Positions 9,780-19,233 of a DNA stretch of 64,000 nt are shown here, piece after piece. Below the pieces are notes generated by a model that saw nothing but the letters and a program-made list of their open reading frames with translations, made no database searches and was not told the DNA's origin. Each line of letters begins with the position of its first letter. Positions within the stretch are counted from its first letter, which is position 1. Origin of the DNA: Kordiimonas aquimaris (GTDB lineage: Bacteria > Pseudomonadota > Alphaproteobacteria > Sphingomonadales > Kordiimonadaceae); the NCBI RefSeq assembly GCF_025574485.1, contig NZ_JAOBPO010000003.1, positions 39,867 through 103,866 of the forward strand, given 5' to 3'. The position numbers and the translations under genes were made by a program.

Positions 9780-9935
9780 GCTAGTCATAATATTTAAAGT
9801 AATGTAATCATTGATTGATTAATGCAACACTTTGGCATTAAAGTGATAATTTAATGTAGGAATAACGAGATATTGTCATTTTTTCGTGTTATGTAATGCC
9901 TGATTGGGTGGTCTTGCGGGCGAAATGAGTGATTA
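9780..9935. other. Intergenic region before the export operon, with a 6-bp palindrome
   Basis: This AT-rich 156-base gap separates the galE block from the export genes. It contains the inverted repeat CACTTT-ggcatt-AAAGTG at 9828-9845, a possible operator for the downstream genes. No sigma-54 -24/-12 element with correct GG/GC spacing was found, although many XrtA systems use PrsK/PrsR and sigma-54. No confident sigma-70 promoter could be assigned. Confidence 0.35.
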
Positions 9936-10577
9936 ATGAATTTGTTTTTAAATATTCGATTTATAATGTGTGTTGCTGCAGCAATGTCAGTAACTGCTTG
10001 TGGTGTCTTTGATTTCGATTGGAAAGAAAGCTTGCCACCTGCGCCGTTTGTGCCACCAAACGAAGGGCCCGGGCCTAATTATTTAATTGGTCCGCTTGAT
10101 GGTCTTAATGTTTTTGTGTGGCGTCAACCTGAATTGTCAACAGGTGTAACGGTTCGGCCAGATGGTCGAGTATCGATGCCTTTGATTGATGATCTTCCTG
10201 CAACAGGAAAGACACCAAGCGAGCTTGCACGTGATATTGAAGAGCAGTTGAGTGTTTATATTCAGCAGCCTATTGTTACAGTTGTTGTTAGTGCTTTTAC
10301 AGGCCCTTTCTCTCAACAAGTTCGCGTGGTTGGAGAAGCTGGTGCACCGCAAGCTATTCCATTCAGGTCTAATATGACCTTGCTTGATGTGATGATCCAA
10401 GTTGGTGGATTAACCGAATTTGCCGCAGGTGATCGTGCAACACTTGTTCGTTTTGAGAACGGTGAGCAACGTGAATACCGTTTAAAGATCGAAAGCTTGA
10501 TTAGAGACGGCGACATTAACGCTAATGTAAAGATTTTCCCTGGCGATGTTTTGATAATACCAGAAAGCATCCTTTAG
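9936..10577 (+). CDS. Wza-type polysaccharide export lipoprotein (XrtA-associated)
   Basis: The 213-residue protein begins with a lipoprotein signal peptide; the lipobox VTAC places the lipidated Cys at about residue 22. The poly-saccharide export domain follows: YLIGPLDGLNVFVWRQPELS, TVRPDGRVSMPLIDDLPATG and PSELARDIEEQL. A SLBB-like second domain then contains VRVVGEAGAPQAIPF, MTLLDVMIQVGGLTEFAAGD and the terminal FPGDVLIIPES. Wza relatives form the outer-membrane channel for capsule or exopolysaccharide; this shorter version fits the PEP-CTERM-locus export family (TIGR03027). It precedes the chain-length and kinase genes, the usual Wza-Wzz-Wzc trio. Confidence 0.92.
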   Translation: MNLFLNIRFIMCVAAAMSVTACGVFDFDWKESLPPAPFVPPNEGPGPNYLIGPLDGLNVFVWRQPELSTGVTVRPDGRVSMPLIDDLPATGKTPSELARDIEEQLSVYIQQPIVTVVVSAFTGPFSQQVRVVGEAGAPQAIPFRSNMTLLDVMIQVGGLTEFAAGDRATLVRFENGEQREYRLKIESLIRDGDINANVKIFPGDVLIIPESIL

Positions 10578-10622
10578 ACTAACGATACTTTTGTCAGTGC
10601 TTAGCTGACGAGGAGACAAACG

Positions 10623-12245
10623 ATGGCATCACCTGCAGTAGGTTTACATGACCTGTTCCAACAGCTGAAATCTCTTGTTTATGGGATTTGGCGAAAGCGT
10701 TGGTACATGATGGCGACGACCTGGTTAATTTGTTTACTTGGCTGGGGGTTGGTTTCAACATTGCCGTACAAATACGAATCCAGTGCGCAGATATTTGTTG
10801 ATACCGACACTATTTTGCCATCGATTGTTCGTGGTATTGGTATTGATGTTGATGTTTCTAAAAAAATCGACGTTGTACGTAAAACACTAGTTACTCGTCC
10901 TAATCTTGAAAAGATTATTCGCCGTTCAGAGTATCTCGAGCGATTGGCCCGTAATGATGCCGAATTGAATTCGTTGGTAATAAATATGCAGGATGACATT
11001 CTGGTCGCCTCTCTCGGCGATGGAATGTATAGAATTCAGTATGAAATCGATGACGCTCGGCTTAGTGATCGTCAGCGTGCGGAAGTTGCGAAAAATGTTG
11101 TGAACAACCTTTTGTCGTTTTTCCTTGAAAGCGGATCTTCAAATTCAGGTGCCAACAAGGATGCAACTGAATTTCTGGATAAACGGATAGCGGATTATGC
11201 GGAACGGTTGAGTTCGGCTGAAACGGCTCATGCCAAATTCAAACAAGACAATATCGAGTTCATTGGCGGGCAGGGTAGTTTTCTATCTCGTCATGATTCA
11301 GCTAATGAATCTTTGAGAAAAACACGTAATGAAATTGCCGAATTAAATGTAAGTCTTGAGACTCTACAAGAGCAAATTCAGAATGTGCCGGCAACTATCC
11401 GCGAAGCTCGTTCTTCACGCGGCGGACGCGGGGGTGGTGAAGCCGATCCATTGGAAGAGCGGATATCTGATCTTGAGAAGAAAATTGATCAGTTGCGTAC
11501 TTTGGGTTTCACGGATCGCTATCCTGATATTGTGAATATTAAAGGGCAGCTTGAAGTGTTGCGCCAAGAACAGAAAGAAAAGCAAGACCAGATCGCAGCT
11601 GAATTATCAGCATCTGCCGAAGCAGGTAAAAAATCAAACTACACAACAGAAACACCTAATCGCCTGTATGAACAGTTGATGTTGAATATTATTACAACTA
11701 CAACGCAGGTTAAATCCTTGCAGCAACGAGAGCTTGACCAACGCAAAACTGTTGCTGAAATGGAAGAAAAAGCAAAACGTGTTCCTGAGATTGAAGCTCA
11801 AGAAGCTCAGCTTAAGAGAGATTTCGAGCAATTGCGTCGTCAATACAATCTTCTATTGAAAGAGCAGCAGGATCTTGAGTTGCGCTCTGATGTGGAGGGT
11901 GCTGATGAGGCTGTAAGTTTGCGTGTTGTAGAGCCGCCAAACACACCGACTGCGCCAAGTGGTCCACCACGCCTTATCTTTTTGAGTTTGATGCTTGTTG
12001 GTGGGTTAATTGCGGGTATTGGTGCCGCTCTCGTACTATCTTTGTTGCGCCCAGTTGTTTTGACAGTTGATCAATTACGCCTGCAGTTTGATTTAAATAT
12101 CTTAGGCAACGTTTCACGCTCTTTATCGGAAGAAGAGACGCGTCAACGTAGTATGGAATTGCTGTTTTTCGCTGGCGCTACTGCTGCCCTATTTGTTGTG
12201 TTTGCTGGATTTGTTGCATTTGACATGATTGGTGGCCCGATTTAG
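10623..12245 (+). CDS. Wzz-type polysaccharide chain-length determinant (XrtA-associated)
   Basis: The 540-residue protein has an N-terminal membrane segment (about residues 27-47) preceded by a charged amphipathic stretch. A long periplasmic coiled-coil follows (about residues 180-430, with LEERISDLEKKIDQLRTLG and KRDFEQLRRQYNLLLKEQ). The PxxP-containing region EPPNTPTAPSGPPR precedes a second membrane helix around 445-470, and there is an additional hydrophobic stretch at the C-terminus. This matches the exosortase-locus chain-length family (TIGR03007), which sets polymer length at the inner membrane with a partner BY-kinase. A strong GAGGAG ribosome-binding site at 10610-10615 supports ATG 10623. 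The kinase is a separate gene immediately downstream. Confidence 0.93.
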   Translation: MASPAVGLHDLFQQLKSLVYGIWRKRWYMMATTWLICLLGWGLVSTLPYKYESSAQIFVDTDTILPSIVRGIGIDVDVSKKIDVVRKTLVTRPNLEKIIRRSEYLERLARNDAELNSLVINMQDDILVASLGDGMYRIQYEIDDARLSDRQRAEVAKNVVNNLLSFFLESGSSNSGANKDATEFLDKRIADYAERLSSAETAHAKFKQDNIEFIGGQGSFLSRHDSANESLRKTRNEIAELNVSLETLQEQIQNVPATIREARSSRGGRGGGEADPLEERISDLEKKIDQLRTLGFTDRYPDIVNIKGQLEVLRQEQKEKQDQIAAELSASAEAGKKSNYTTETPNRLYEQLMLNIITTTTQVKSLQQRELDQRKTVAEMEEKAKRVPEIEAQEAQLKRDFEQLRRQYNLLLKEQQDLELRSDVEGADEAVSLRVVEPPNTPTAPSGPPRLIFLSLMLVGGLIAGIGAALVLSLLRPVVLTVDQLRLQFDLNILGNVSRSLSEEETRQRSMELLFFAGATAALFVVFAGFVAFDMIGGPI

Positions 12246-12282
12246 AGGCTTCGATTGTGTTGGTTATTGAGTAGTAAATCGT

Positions 12283-13437
12283 ATGGATTTGATAGAAAAA
12301 GCAGCGTTAAAGGCACAACAGCAACAAAAGGAAAAGAAACCTTCTGTTGACACAAGCCCTGCGTCTGAAAAAAACGAACCCAAGAAAGCAGTATCACTTG
12401 TTGAACGTGCCGCTCTGAAGTCAGGTAACAACCCTTTTAAAAAAGCAGAGGGTGCGACAGGAATTGGCGCCCTTGGTGAACGCAAGCCAGATCCATCATC
12501 ACTAAATCCATTTGCTGACAACCAATCTTCTTCGCAATCTTTTAAAGGGATTGGTGCGCCAGGCTCAAAGCCCCGACCTAAGCCTGCAGCTAACGAAGAT
12601 GATAAACCTAAAAAACCTGATGAAGATACTAAGCCGCGTTCACTTGCCATTGGTGCAGGTGGAACTACCGCTGCCGGAAAGGCGGCAAAACCCAAAAAGC
12701 AAAAACCTCCACAAGAGATCGATCTGGTTGCGCTTCGTGAAGGTGGTTATATCACACCAGATATGCCGCCGAATCTTATGTCTGAAGAGTTTCGGATTAT
12801 TAAACGTTCTTTACTGTTAACGGCATTTTCTAAAGATACTGACAAGAATAGAAATAGTAATGTGCTGTTGGTTACCAGCTCAAATCCAAGTGAAGGTAAA
12901 ACCTTTTGTACAATAAATCTGGCTCTCTCAATCGCGACTGAACAGGATGTAACAGTGCTATTGGTTGATGCGGACTTTTCCAAACCTGAAATTCTAAACC
13001 GATTAGGAGTTTCTGGCGGACGTGGGTTGATGGATGTTGTTGCTGATAACAGCCTTGATTTAGCGGATTGTTTGGTAAGAACAAATGTACCTAATTTGGT
13101 TTTGCTGCCTGCGGGCCGACAACACAACCTTACAACTGAATTACTAGCCAGTGAGCGCATGGAAAAAATTGTTGAAGAAATTTCAACACGTTATCCAGAC
13201 CGTCTCGTAATTTTTGACTCTCCACCTGTTCTTGCAAGTTCTGCAGCGTCAGTTATGGCGTTGTATATGGGGCAGGTTGTGTTTGTTATTGAAGCCGAGA
13301 AAACAACTGAACCTCAAATCAAAGAGAGTTTAGGAATGGTCAGCGCATGTGAAAACATTAATTTGCTGCTGAATAAAACGCGATACAACGGTAGTAATAA
13401 GAAATTTGCGACTTATTACGGTTACGGTGGACGTTAA
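12283..13437 (+). CDS. BY-kinase (CpsD/CapB-type tyrosine autokinase, XrtA-associated)
   Basis: The 384-residue protein has a disordered, Pro/Lys-rich N-terminal half (1-145). The C-terminal kinase domain has Walker A SSNPSEGKT (about 199-207), Walker A' VTVLLVDADFSKPE, and the Walker B-like VIFDSPP. The C-terminal tyrosine cluster ATYYGYGGR is the expected autophosphorylation tail. The family (TIGR03018 in PEP-CTERM loci) cycles phosphorylation with the Wzz partner to control polymerisation and export. The N-terminus carries two similar motifs, DLIEKAALK and SLVERAALK, about 36 residues apart, suggesting an internal duplication. It lies 37 bases after the chain-length gene. Confidence 0.92.
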   Translation: MDLIEKAALKAQQQQKEKKPSVDTSPASEKNEPKKAVSLVERAALKSGNNPFKKAEGATGIGALGERKPDPSSLNPFADNQSSSQSFKGIGAPGSKPRPKPAANEDDKPKKPDEDTKPRSLAIGAGGTTAAGKAAKPKKQKPPQEIDLVALREGGYITPDMPPNLMSEEFRIIKRSLLLTAFSKDTDKNRNSNVLLVTSSNPSEGKTFCTINLALSIATEQDVTVLLVDADFSKPEILNRLGVSGGRGLMDVVADNSLDLADCLVRTNVPNLVLLPAGRQHNLTTELLASERMEKIVEEISTRYPDRLVIFDSPPVLASSAASVMALYMGQVVFVIEAEKTTEPQIKESLGMVSACENINLLLNKTRYNGSNKKFATYYGYGGR

Positions 13438-13516
13438 GTTTTTGCTTTATCGCTCAAAAAAACTGCCTATTTTAGGCAATTCTGCACGCCATGGGGGCAA
13501 GGGACATATTAGTCTT

Positions 13517-14980
13517 ATGTGTTTTCACCGGCAAATTCCCATTATAATAAGCGCTTTGTTTAGCGCTTTTTTTTCGGTGCAAGCTGTACAAGCACAGCAT
13601 ATCTACATTGACCCAAGAGCTGAAACTCGCTTTACCGTAACGGATAATGCAAACCTGACTACAAGCGATAGATTAACGGATGGTGTTTTTAATAATGCTA
13701 TTGGGGTTAATGCTCGTATTGATGGCGCTAGATTACGCACGTCAATAGATTATTCCCTTGATCATTTTTACTTCCTTTCTGATGGCACTGATGACTACCG
13801 GCAAAATCTTTTTGGTACTTTGGATGCTGAAGTATGGAAGGATCATCTCGTACTGAATGGGCGGGCTAGTTTAAGGCAGCAATTTTTGGATCAACGAGGA
13901 AGTTTGTCTGGTAGTGCAGCGAATAGAACTACAAACAGGCGCTTGGTGCAGACGTACACTGGTACGGCTTCTTTTCGTGCCGGTTTGCGCGATTTTGCCG
14001 ATGCTCGTATTACATATCGTTATGGTATTCAAAAAAGCCCGGCAGATGATCTGACTGACACAACATTGCCGATTAATTTTTCTGACTCAACATCGCACGA
14101 AATAAACGCTTCCATAGACTCTGGTGATCGCTTTAATAATTTTCAGTGGCGTTTATTTGCAAATTCATCCCGCGTTTTCAGAAACCTAGATGTAAATGAT
14201 TTTAGAAATGAACGAGCGGGCGGCGAGGTAACACTCAAGTTTAATCGTTACTTCCAACTTATTGGTAACATTAACTATTCCAGAAATGACTTTCAGTCGG
14301 ATGTCTTATCGGAAGATGGTTTTGGCTGGGAAGCCGGTTTTCGCTGGACGCCTGGCCGTAAGCTAGATTTGACTTTTACAGCAGGTAAAGAAGGTAATCG
14401 TGAAGTTTATTACGCCTCGTTGCAGCACTTCTTCACAATAAGGCTTAGTTTTACAGGTAGTTACACTGATACAATTACGGCAAATACGATTGTCGGCAAT
14501 GATGGATTAAACTCGTTAAGGTTCGACGAAGAATTCGGCATTGTTAACAATGAGACACTTCCTATTGATGAAACTGACCCTAATTTCTCATTTTCCGATC
14601 TAGACTTTCGGCGTCGTGCATTTGTTGGAACATTTAATCTTCAACAAAAAAGAACACGGCACTTTTTGACGGGAAATTACGAATTGCGCACATTTGACAA
14701 TAACACTGGTACGGGACGCGCTTGGGGGGTAACATACGGTGTGAATAGGAAAATTAACGATAAGGCTGAATTATCTGCTCGACTTAGCTACCGTCAAAGT
14801 TTATTTGAAGATGGTGTACGTGTGGACAATTTTATTGTAGGTAACGTTACTTGGTCGAAAAGACTGTCAAAACGGTTTAGGTTAGCTCTTTCATTTGATC
14901 ACTCTCAGAGGCAATCAAATAGTGACGGAGGTGATTTAATGGAAAACGCAGCGACGTTATATCTAAGAGGGACTTTTTAA
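13517..14980 (+). CDS. Outer-membrane beta-barrel protein of the XrtA/PEP-CTERM locus
   Basis: From ATG 13517 the 487-residue product begins with a signal peptide (hydrophobic IIISALFSAFFSVQAVQA, cleavage near VQA-Q). It is then rich in alternating aromatic/polar beta-strand segments such as FRWTPGRKLDLTFTAG, FTIRLSFTGSYTDTITA and GNYELRTFDNN. It ends in Phe (LYLRGTF), the usual last residue of outer-membrane barrels. It matches by position and style the exosortase-locus barrel family TIGR03016. The same frame is open further up to 13406, but that would overlap the kinase gene and place the signal peptide far from the N-terminus. It may be the outer-membrane conduit or anchor for the polysaccharide machinery. 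Confidence 0.85.
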   Translation: MCFHRQIPIIISALFSAFFSVQAVQAQHIYIDPRAETRFTVTDNANLTTSDRLTDGVFNNAIGVNARIDGARLRTSIDYSLDHFYFLSDGTDDYRQNLFGTLDAEVWKDHLVLNGRASLRQQFLDQRGSLSGSAANRTTNRRLVQTYTGTASFRAGLRDFADARITYRYGIQKSPADDLTDTTLPINFSDSTSHEINASIDSGDRFNNFQWRLFANSSRVFRNLDVNDFRNERAGGEVTLKFNRYFQLIGNINYSRNDFQSDVLSEDGFGWEAGFRWTPGRKLDLTFTAGKEGNREVYYASLQHFFTIRLSFTGSYTDTITANTIVGNDGLNSLRFDEEFGIVNNETLPIDETDPNFSFSDLDFRRRAFVGTFNLQQKRTRHFLTGNYELRTFDNNTGTGRAWGVTYGVNRKINDKAELSARLSYRQSLFEDGVRVDNFIVGNVTWSKRLSKRFRLALSFDHSQRQSNSDGGDLMENAATLYLRGTF

Positions 14981-14986
14981 TTTCCG

Positions 14987-16024
14987 ATGTATGAAAGTTT
15001 TTACAATCTACAAGGTCGACCTTTCCAGCTGACGCCGGACCCCAGGTTCTACTTTAGTTCTAAGACACACAAGAAAGCTATGGCTTACTTGACCTATGGC
15101 TTGAACCAAGGTGAAGGTTTTATCATTGTTACTGGTGATATTGGTACTGGCAAAACTACTCTGGTAAGGCATTTGTTCGATACGCTAGACCGTAACGAAT
15201 TCATTGCTGCAATGATTGTGAGCACGCAATTAAGCGCGGAAGATTTGTTACGTAGTGTTGTTGCGGCATTTGGCTTAGATGCTCAAGCTGAAGACAAAGG
15301 CGAGTTACTAGCGCGGCTTGAAAGACATTTACGTGAGCAATTCGCGCGGGGCCGCAGGGCGCTGTTGGTTGTGGATGAAGCACAAAACCTTTCCAGCGCA
15401 GCACTTGAAGAAATGCGTATGCTTTCTAATTTTCAGGAAGGCGATAAAGCGCTTGTTCAAAGTTTCCTTGTAGGACAACCTGAATTTAGAGAGCGTATTT
15501 TTGAAGCACCCGAGCTTGAGCAGTTACGTCAAAGGGTAATTGCCACTCACCACCTCGAGCCAATGGAACAAGAAGAGCTAGCTGATTATATTCAACACCG
15601 CCTAAGCATGGTTGGTTGGGATAACGACCCTTGTTTCACCGCTGATGCAGTGGAAGCAATCTATAATCAAAGTGCTGGTGTTCCTAGACGTCTAAACACA
15701 CTGTGCTCTCGTGTGTTATTATACGGTGCATTAGAAGAAATTCACACAATTGACAGTGACGTTATATCTTCTGTTGTTGCCGATATGGCAAGCGATCAAC
15801 GCCAAGTGACGGCCACGTCTTCTGCTGTAAAATCTCAACCTGTGAACAAGCAAAACGACGCGACTATCCCTCTTGAAGCTGCTGAATTTAAGAAAGCTAA
15901 TGAGGACATAGAAGGGCGTATGTCGCAGATTGAAAACATGATGAAGTCGCAAGATCAAACGTTACAACAATTGACCCAACTAATGGCACAGCTTGCTAGC
16001 GGCGGTAATAAGAACGACGAGTAG
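14987..16024 (+). CDS. ExeA-like AAA ATPase of the XrtA/PEP-CTERM locus
   Basis: The 345-residue protein starts MYESFYNLQGRPFQLTPDP, the hallmark of the GspA/ExeA-like AAA family found in exosortase loci (TIGR03015). Walker A is GDIGTGKTTL (about residues 50-59) and Walker B is LLVVDEAQNL. Sensor and C-terminal lid regions include SAGVPRRLNTLC. A coiled-coil tail around residues 295-335 (IEGRMSQIENMMKSQDQTL) probably mediates oligomerisation. Relatives power assembly of envelope secretion structures; its exact partner here is unknown. It begins six bases after the barrel gene and ends three bases before the deacetylase gene. Confidence 0.92.
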   Translation: MYESFYNLQGRPFQLTPDPRFYFSSKTHKKAMAYLTYGLNQGEGFIIVTGDIGTGKTTLVRHLFDTLDRNEFIAAMIVSTQLSAEDLLRSVVAAFGLDAQAEDKGELLARLERHLREQFARGRRALLVVDEAQNLSSAALEEMRMLSNFQEGDKALVQSFLVGQPEFRERIFEAPELEQLRQRVIATHHLEPMEQEELADYIQHRLSMVGWDNDPCFTADAVEAIYNQSAGVPRRLNTLCSRVLLYGALEEIHTIDSDVISSVVADMASDQRQVTATSSAVKSQPVNKQNDATIPLEAAEFKKANEDIEGRMSQIENMMKSQDQTLQQLTQLMAQLASGGNKNDE

Positions 16025-16027
16025 CAC

Positions 16028-16948
16028 ATGAAAAATGCTGTTGAGGCTGCACAATTTAACCCTGTAGCTAAACAGGCCTCGATTGGCATTGATGAAATAC
16101 AGCATGTTTTTTCTGTTGATGTTGAAGAATGGTTTCAAGTTGGGGCGTTCGAGAACTCTCTTTCGCGTTCTGACTGGTCTGACCTTGAAAGCCGGGTTGT
16201 AATTCAAACAGAGAAAATTCTTTCATTGCTTGAACGTACAAATGTTAAAGCAACATTTTTCTGCCTTGGATGGGTTGCGGAACGTGAGCCTGAACTCATA
16301 AAAAAAATTAGTGATCATGGCCATGAAGTGGCCTGTCACGGTATGGATCATAGGCGTCTTTATCAAATGGACGCAGATACTTTCTATCAAGACATCCTCC
16401 ATTCTAAAGCCTTGCTTGAAAAAGCTTCTGGACAAACGGTGTATGGATACCGCGCACCCAGTTTTTCCATGTCAGAAAATACTTGGGATTACTACCCGCG
16501 CATGATTGAAGCTGGCTTTAAATATTCATCCAGCGTTTTTCCTGGCAAAACAGACCATTACGGTATGCCGTCCGCACCACGATTACCATTCTATCCACTA
16601 AGCGATGAAAGCATAATAGAAGTACCGATGACTGTATCTCGTTTTGGTTCATTATCACTACCTGCTTCAGGTGGCGGGTACTTCCGGTTATTACCAAGTT
16701 TTCTATCGAAAGCTTTAATGACGAGAGCTTTCACGCAAACAAATGGTAGTACAATATTTTATATGCATCCGTGGGAAGTTGACCCAGAACAGCCACGCGT
16801 TACCGATGCACCATTTTTATCGAAGTTTCGTCATTATAGTCGCCAAAATGTAATGGAAGAAAAGCTTGAAGTGATCCTTAAAAGCCAACCTTTTACAAGA
16901 ATGGATCATATGCTGAATGCTCAGTATCGCATAGAGATGGGCAATTGA
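16028..16948 (+). CDS. Polysaccharide deacetylase (XrtA-associated, DUF3473 type)
   Basis: The 306-residue protein is a NodB-fold carbohydrate esterase. VFSVDVEEWFQV supplies the catalytic/metal aspartates, and HGHEVACHGMDHR carries the metal-binding histidines. YGYRAPSFSMSENTWDYYP is the conserved Arg-containing motif, and FYMHPWEVDPEQPR the C-terminal catalytic His region. The DUF3473 extension is typical of the PEP-CTERM-locus subfamily TIGR03006. No signal peptide is evident, as in related proteins, so its compartment is uncertain. It likely removes acetyl groups from the polysaccharide or its precursors. Its TGA shares its last base with the next gene's ATG. Confidence 0.93.
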   Translation: MKNAVEAAQFNPVAKQASIGIDEIQHVFSVDVEEWFQVGAFENSLSRSDWSDLESRVVIQTEKILSLLERTNVKATFFCLGWVAEREPELIKKISDHGHEVACHGMDHRRLYQMDADTFYQDILHSKALLEKASGQTVYGYRAPSFSMSENTWDYYPRMIEAGFKYSSSVFPGKTDHYGMPSAPRLPFYPLSDESIIEVPMTVSRFGSLSLPASGGGYFRLLPSFLSKALMTRAFTQTNGSTIFYMHPWEVDPEQPRVTDAPFLSKFRHYSRQNVMEEKLEVILKSQPFTRMDHMLNAQYRIEMGN

Positions 16949-17988
16949 TGTCTGTGCGTATTGTCATATTAGAGGAACAAAGTTTCGCCGCCTGGGATGA
17001 TTTTTTAATTCACCAGAAGGGCTCAACATTTTGCCACCGTTCTGGATGGAAAACGGTCATTGAGCAAGGTGCAAGACAGGCGTGCCCTTATTTAATTGCT
17101 TATCAAGGAACTGAAGTCGTTGGTATTCTGCCGTTATCGATTAAAAAGCATTTCTTGTTTGGTAAGGCTTTAATTTCAAACATGTTTTGTGTATACGGCG
17201 GCGCAGTTGCGCTTGATGATACTATTGCAGAGAGCCTCTACAACGCTGCATGGGATTTAGCCAATAAAGAAAATATACCGGTATTTGAAAACAGAACACG
17301 CATTTCCAAACATCAACAGCATGATGAATGGATCGGAAAGTCAGAATCAGCGACTTTTATAAGAGATTTGGCAGATGATGAAGAACAGCAGCTGCTCGAT
17401 ATTCCAAGAAAACAACGCGCTGTAATAAGAAAAAGTTTGAAACGAGAAATGGTTACAGATTGGAACGGTGACTTTTCTGTTTTCTATGACTTATATGCTC
17501 AAAGCGTATTGACTTTAGGTACACCTGTTTTTCCAAAGCGCCTCTTTATAGCCTTGCGTGATGTTTTTGCAGATGATGTAGAAATTCAAATTACTAGAAA
17601 TAACACAGGCGAGGCTGTTGCCAGTTTGATGAGCTTCTATTACTGCGACACGGTTATGCCTTATTATGCTGGTGGGAATGCGCTGGCAAGACCACTAGCT
17701 GCACATGACTATATGTATTTTCAATTGATGATAAAAGCTCGGGAACGAGGCGTAACCCGATTTGATTTTGGTCGTAGCAAGATTGATAGCGGCCCTTATA
17801 AATTTAAAAAGAACTGGGGCTTTGAGCCGACAGAAATGCAATATGAATGGCGATTACGTGAAGGCATCACCATTCCTGAAATGTCTCAACATAAGGGGGT
17901 ATATGGCCAATTGGCAAAGTGGTGGAAAAAATTACCACTACCTGTATCAAAAATAGCTGGGCCGATAGTATCCCGGCATTTAGGATAA
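16948..17988 (+). CDS. FemAB-like acyl/aminoacyl transferase (XrtA-associated)
   Basis: The 346-residue protein has two GNAT-like halves. The second carries LARPLAAHDYMYFQLMIKAR and RFDFGRSKIDSGPYKFKKNW, the conserved FemAB/GNAT signature of PEP-CTERM-locus members (TIGR03019). Family relatives attach amino acids or acyl groups to cell-wall precursors; the substrate here is probably a polysaccharide or precursor modification, by inference. ATG 16948 overlaps the preceding stop (TGATG), which argues for translational coupling and against the TTG three bases upstream. Confidence 0.88.
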   Translation: MSVRIVILEEQSFAAWDDFLIHQKGSTFCHRSGWKTVIEQGARQACPYLIAYQGTEVVGILPLSIKKHFLFGKALISNMFCVYGGAVALDDTIAESLYNAAWDLANKENIPVFENRTRISKHQQHDEWIGKSESATFIRDLADDEEQQLLDIPRKQRAVIRKSLKREMVTDWNGDFSVFYDLYAQSVLTLGTPVFPKRLFIALRDVFADDVEIQITRNNTGEAVASLMSFYYCDTVMPYYAGGNALARPLAAHDYMYFQLMIKARERGVTRFDFGRSKIDSGPYKFKKNWGFEPTEMQYEWRLREGITIPEMSQHKGVYGQLAKWWKKLPLPVSKIAGPIVSRHLG

Positions 17989-17994
17989 GGTTTA

Positions 17995-19233
17995 ATGGCG
18001 CGTATTCTGTTTTTGTCACATCGTATTCCGTACCCGCCTAACAAAGGTGACAAGATACGCTCGTGGAATTTTCTGAAACACTTGTTGTGTAAAAACGAAG
18101 TGCATTTAGGTTTTTTCATTGATGACAAAGCAGATGTGAAACATATCTCTTTTCTACAAGAGCAGTGTGCAAGTGTGATGTATGCTTTTGCCTCACCCTT
18201 GAAGCAGAAGCTATCAGCTATAAAAGGCTTTGTAACCGACAAGTCACTCACCGAATGTGCTTATCCATCAAAAAAAATAAGGCAGGATATAAAGTCTCTT
18301 ATTTTCACTAAAAAGTTCGATCTTATATTTGTCTATTCCGCAGCACCTTTTGCTTGGTTGCCTTCTCAGGTTGATGATGTACCAATCATTACTGATTTGG
18401 TAGATGTCGATTCTGCAAAATGGGAAGCATATGCAGCAGGCGCATCCATACCAATACGCTGGATTTACAATAGAGAGGCAAAATACCTCTCAAGGTTTGA
18501 GGCGTTTGTTGCCTCGAAAAGTAAGGCATGTTCTCTTGTCAGCAATGATGAAGCCGCATTGTTTAAAAAAAGAATGCCCCTCAACTTACAGAAGACTACA
18601 CAAGTTTATGGCATAACAAATGGTGTAGATTGTGCTGCTTTTAACCCGCGCATTCAAAATGAAACTGGTGCAAAGCAAAATATATCAACTCGCCTTATAT
18701 TCACGGGTGCGATGGACTATCGTCCAAATATTGAAGCTGTTAAATGGTTTACGAAACACGTATTGCCGAAGCTCTTTGATCATGACAGTTCTATTGAATT
18801 CATAATTGCTGGCGCGCCTGTTGCACCTGAGGTGAAGGAGTTGTCTCATCATGCTTATATTAATGTGCTGGGGCGCGTCGATAATATGGCTGATGAAATT
18901 AATTCTGCAGATATTGTTGTTGCTCCGCTTCAAACGGCAAGAGGTATACAGAACAAGGTTCTTGAAGGTATGGCTATGGCTAAGCCAGTGATAGCTACCT
19001 CCGCCGCCAATGAAGGTATCAATGCGCCTGATAACGAAGCTATCATTATTGCGGATACAGCTGAGGCATATGTTGCGGCGATCAATAACTTACTGGCTGA
19101 CCCAAAACAGTCTGCCGTAATAGGGAAAAATGCACGAAAATTTGTTGAGCAGCATTTCAGTTGGTCTGCAAGTTGGTCTGCACTCGATAATATGATCAAC
19201 TCTGCTAGAACCCAGGAAGAAAATACAGCATGA
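17995..19233 (+). CDS. GT4 glycosyltransferase of the XrtA locus (TIGR03087-type sugar transferase)
   Basis: The 412-residue protein begins ARILFLSHRIPYPPNKGDKI, characteristic of the exosortase-locus sugar transferase family. It contains DLVDVDSAKWEAYA in the N-domain, FTGAMDYRPNIEAVKWF at the domain junction, and VVAPLQTARGIQNKVLEGMAMAKPVIA as the donor-binding region. GT-B fold retention-type transfer to the lipid-linked repeat unit is inferred. Its end overlaps the exosortase gene by four bases (ATGA), suggesting coupled translation. Confidence 0.92.
   Translation: MARILFLSHRIPYPPNKGDKIRSWNFLKHLLCKNEVHLGFFIDDKADVKHISFLQEQCASVMYAFASPLKQKLSAIKGFVTDKSLTECAYPSKKIRQDIKSLIFTKKFDLIFVYSAAPFAWLPSQVDDVPIITDLVDVDSAKWEAYAAGASIPIRWIYNREAKYLSRFEAFVASKSKACSLVSNDEAALFKKRMPLNLQKTTQVYGITNGVDCAAFNPRIQNETGAKQNISTRLIFTGAMDYRPNIEAVKWFTKHVLPKLFDHDSSIEFIIAGAPVAPEVKELSHHAYINVLGRVDNMADEINSADIVVAPLQTARGIQNKVLEGMAMAKPVIATSAANEGINAPDNEAIIIADTAEAYVAAINNLLADPKQSAVIGKNARKFVEQHFSWSASWSALDNMINSARTQEENTA

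Noticed and set aside
9890-9925. Possible sigma-54 promoter (TTGGGTGGTCTTGCGG) before the export gene
   Set aside because: The GG to GC spacing is two bases short of the required -24/-12 geometry.
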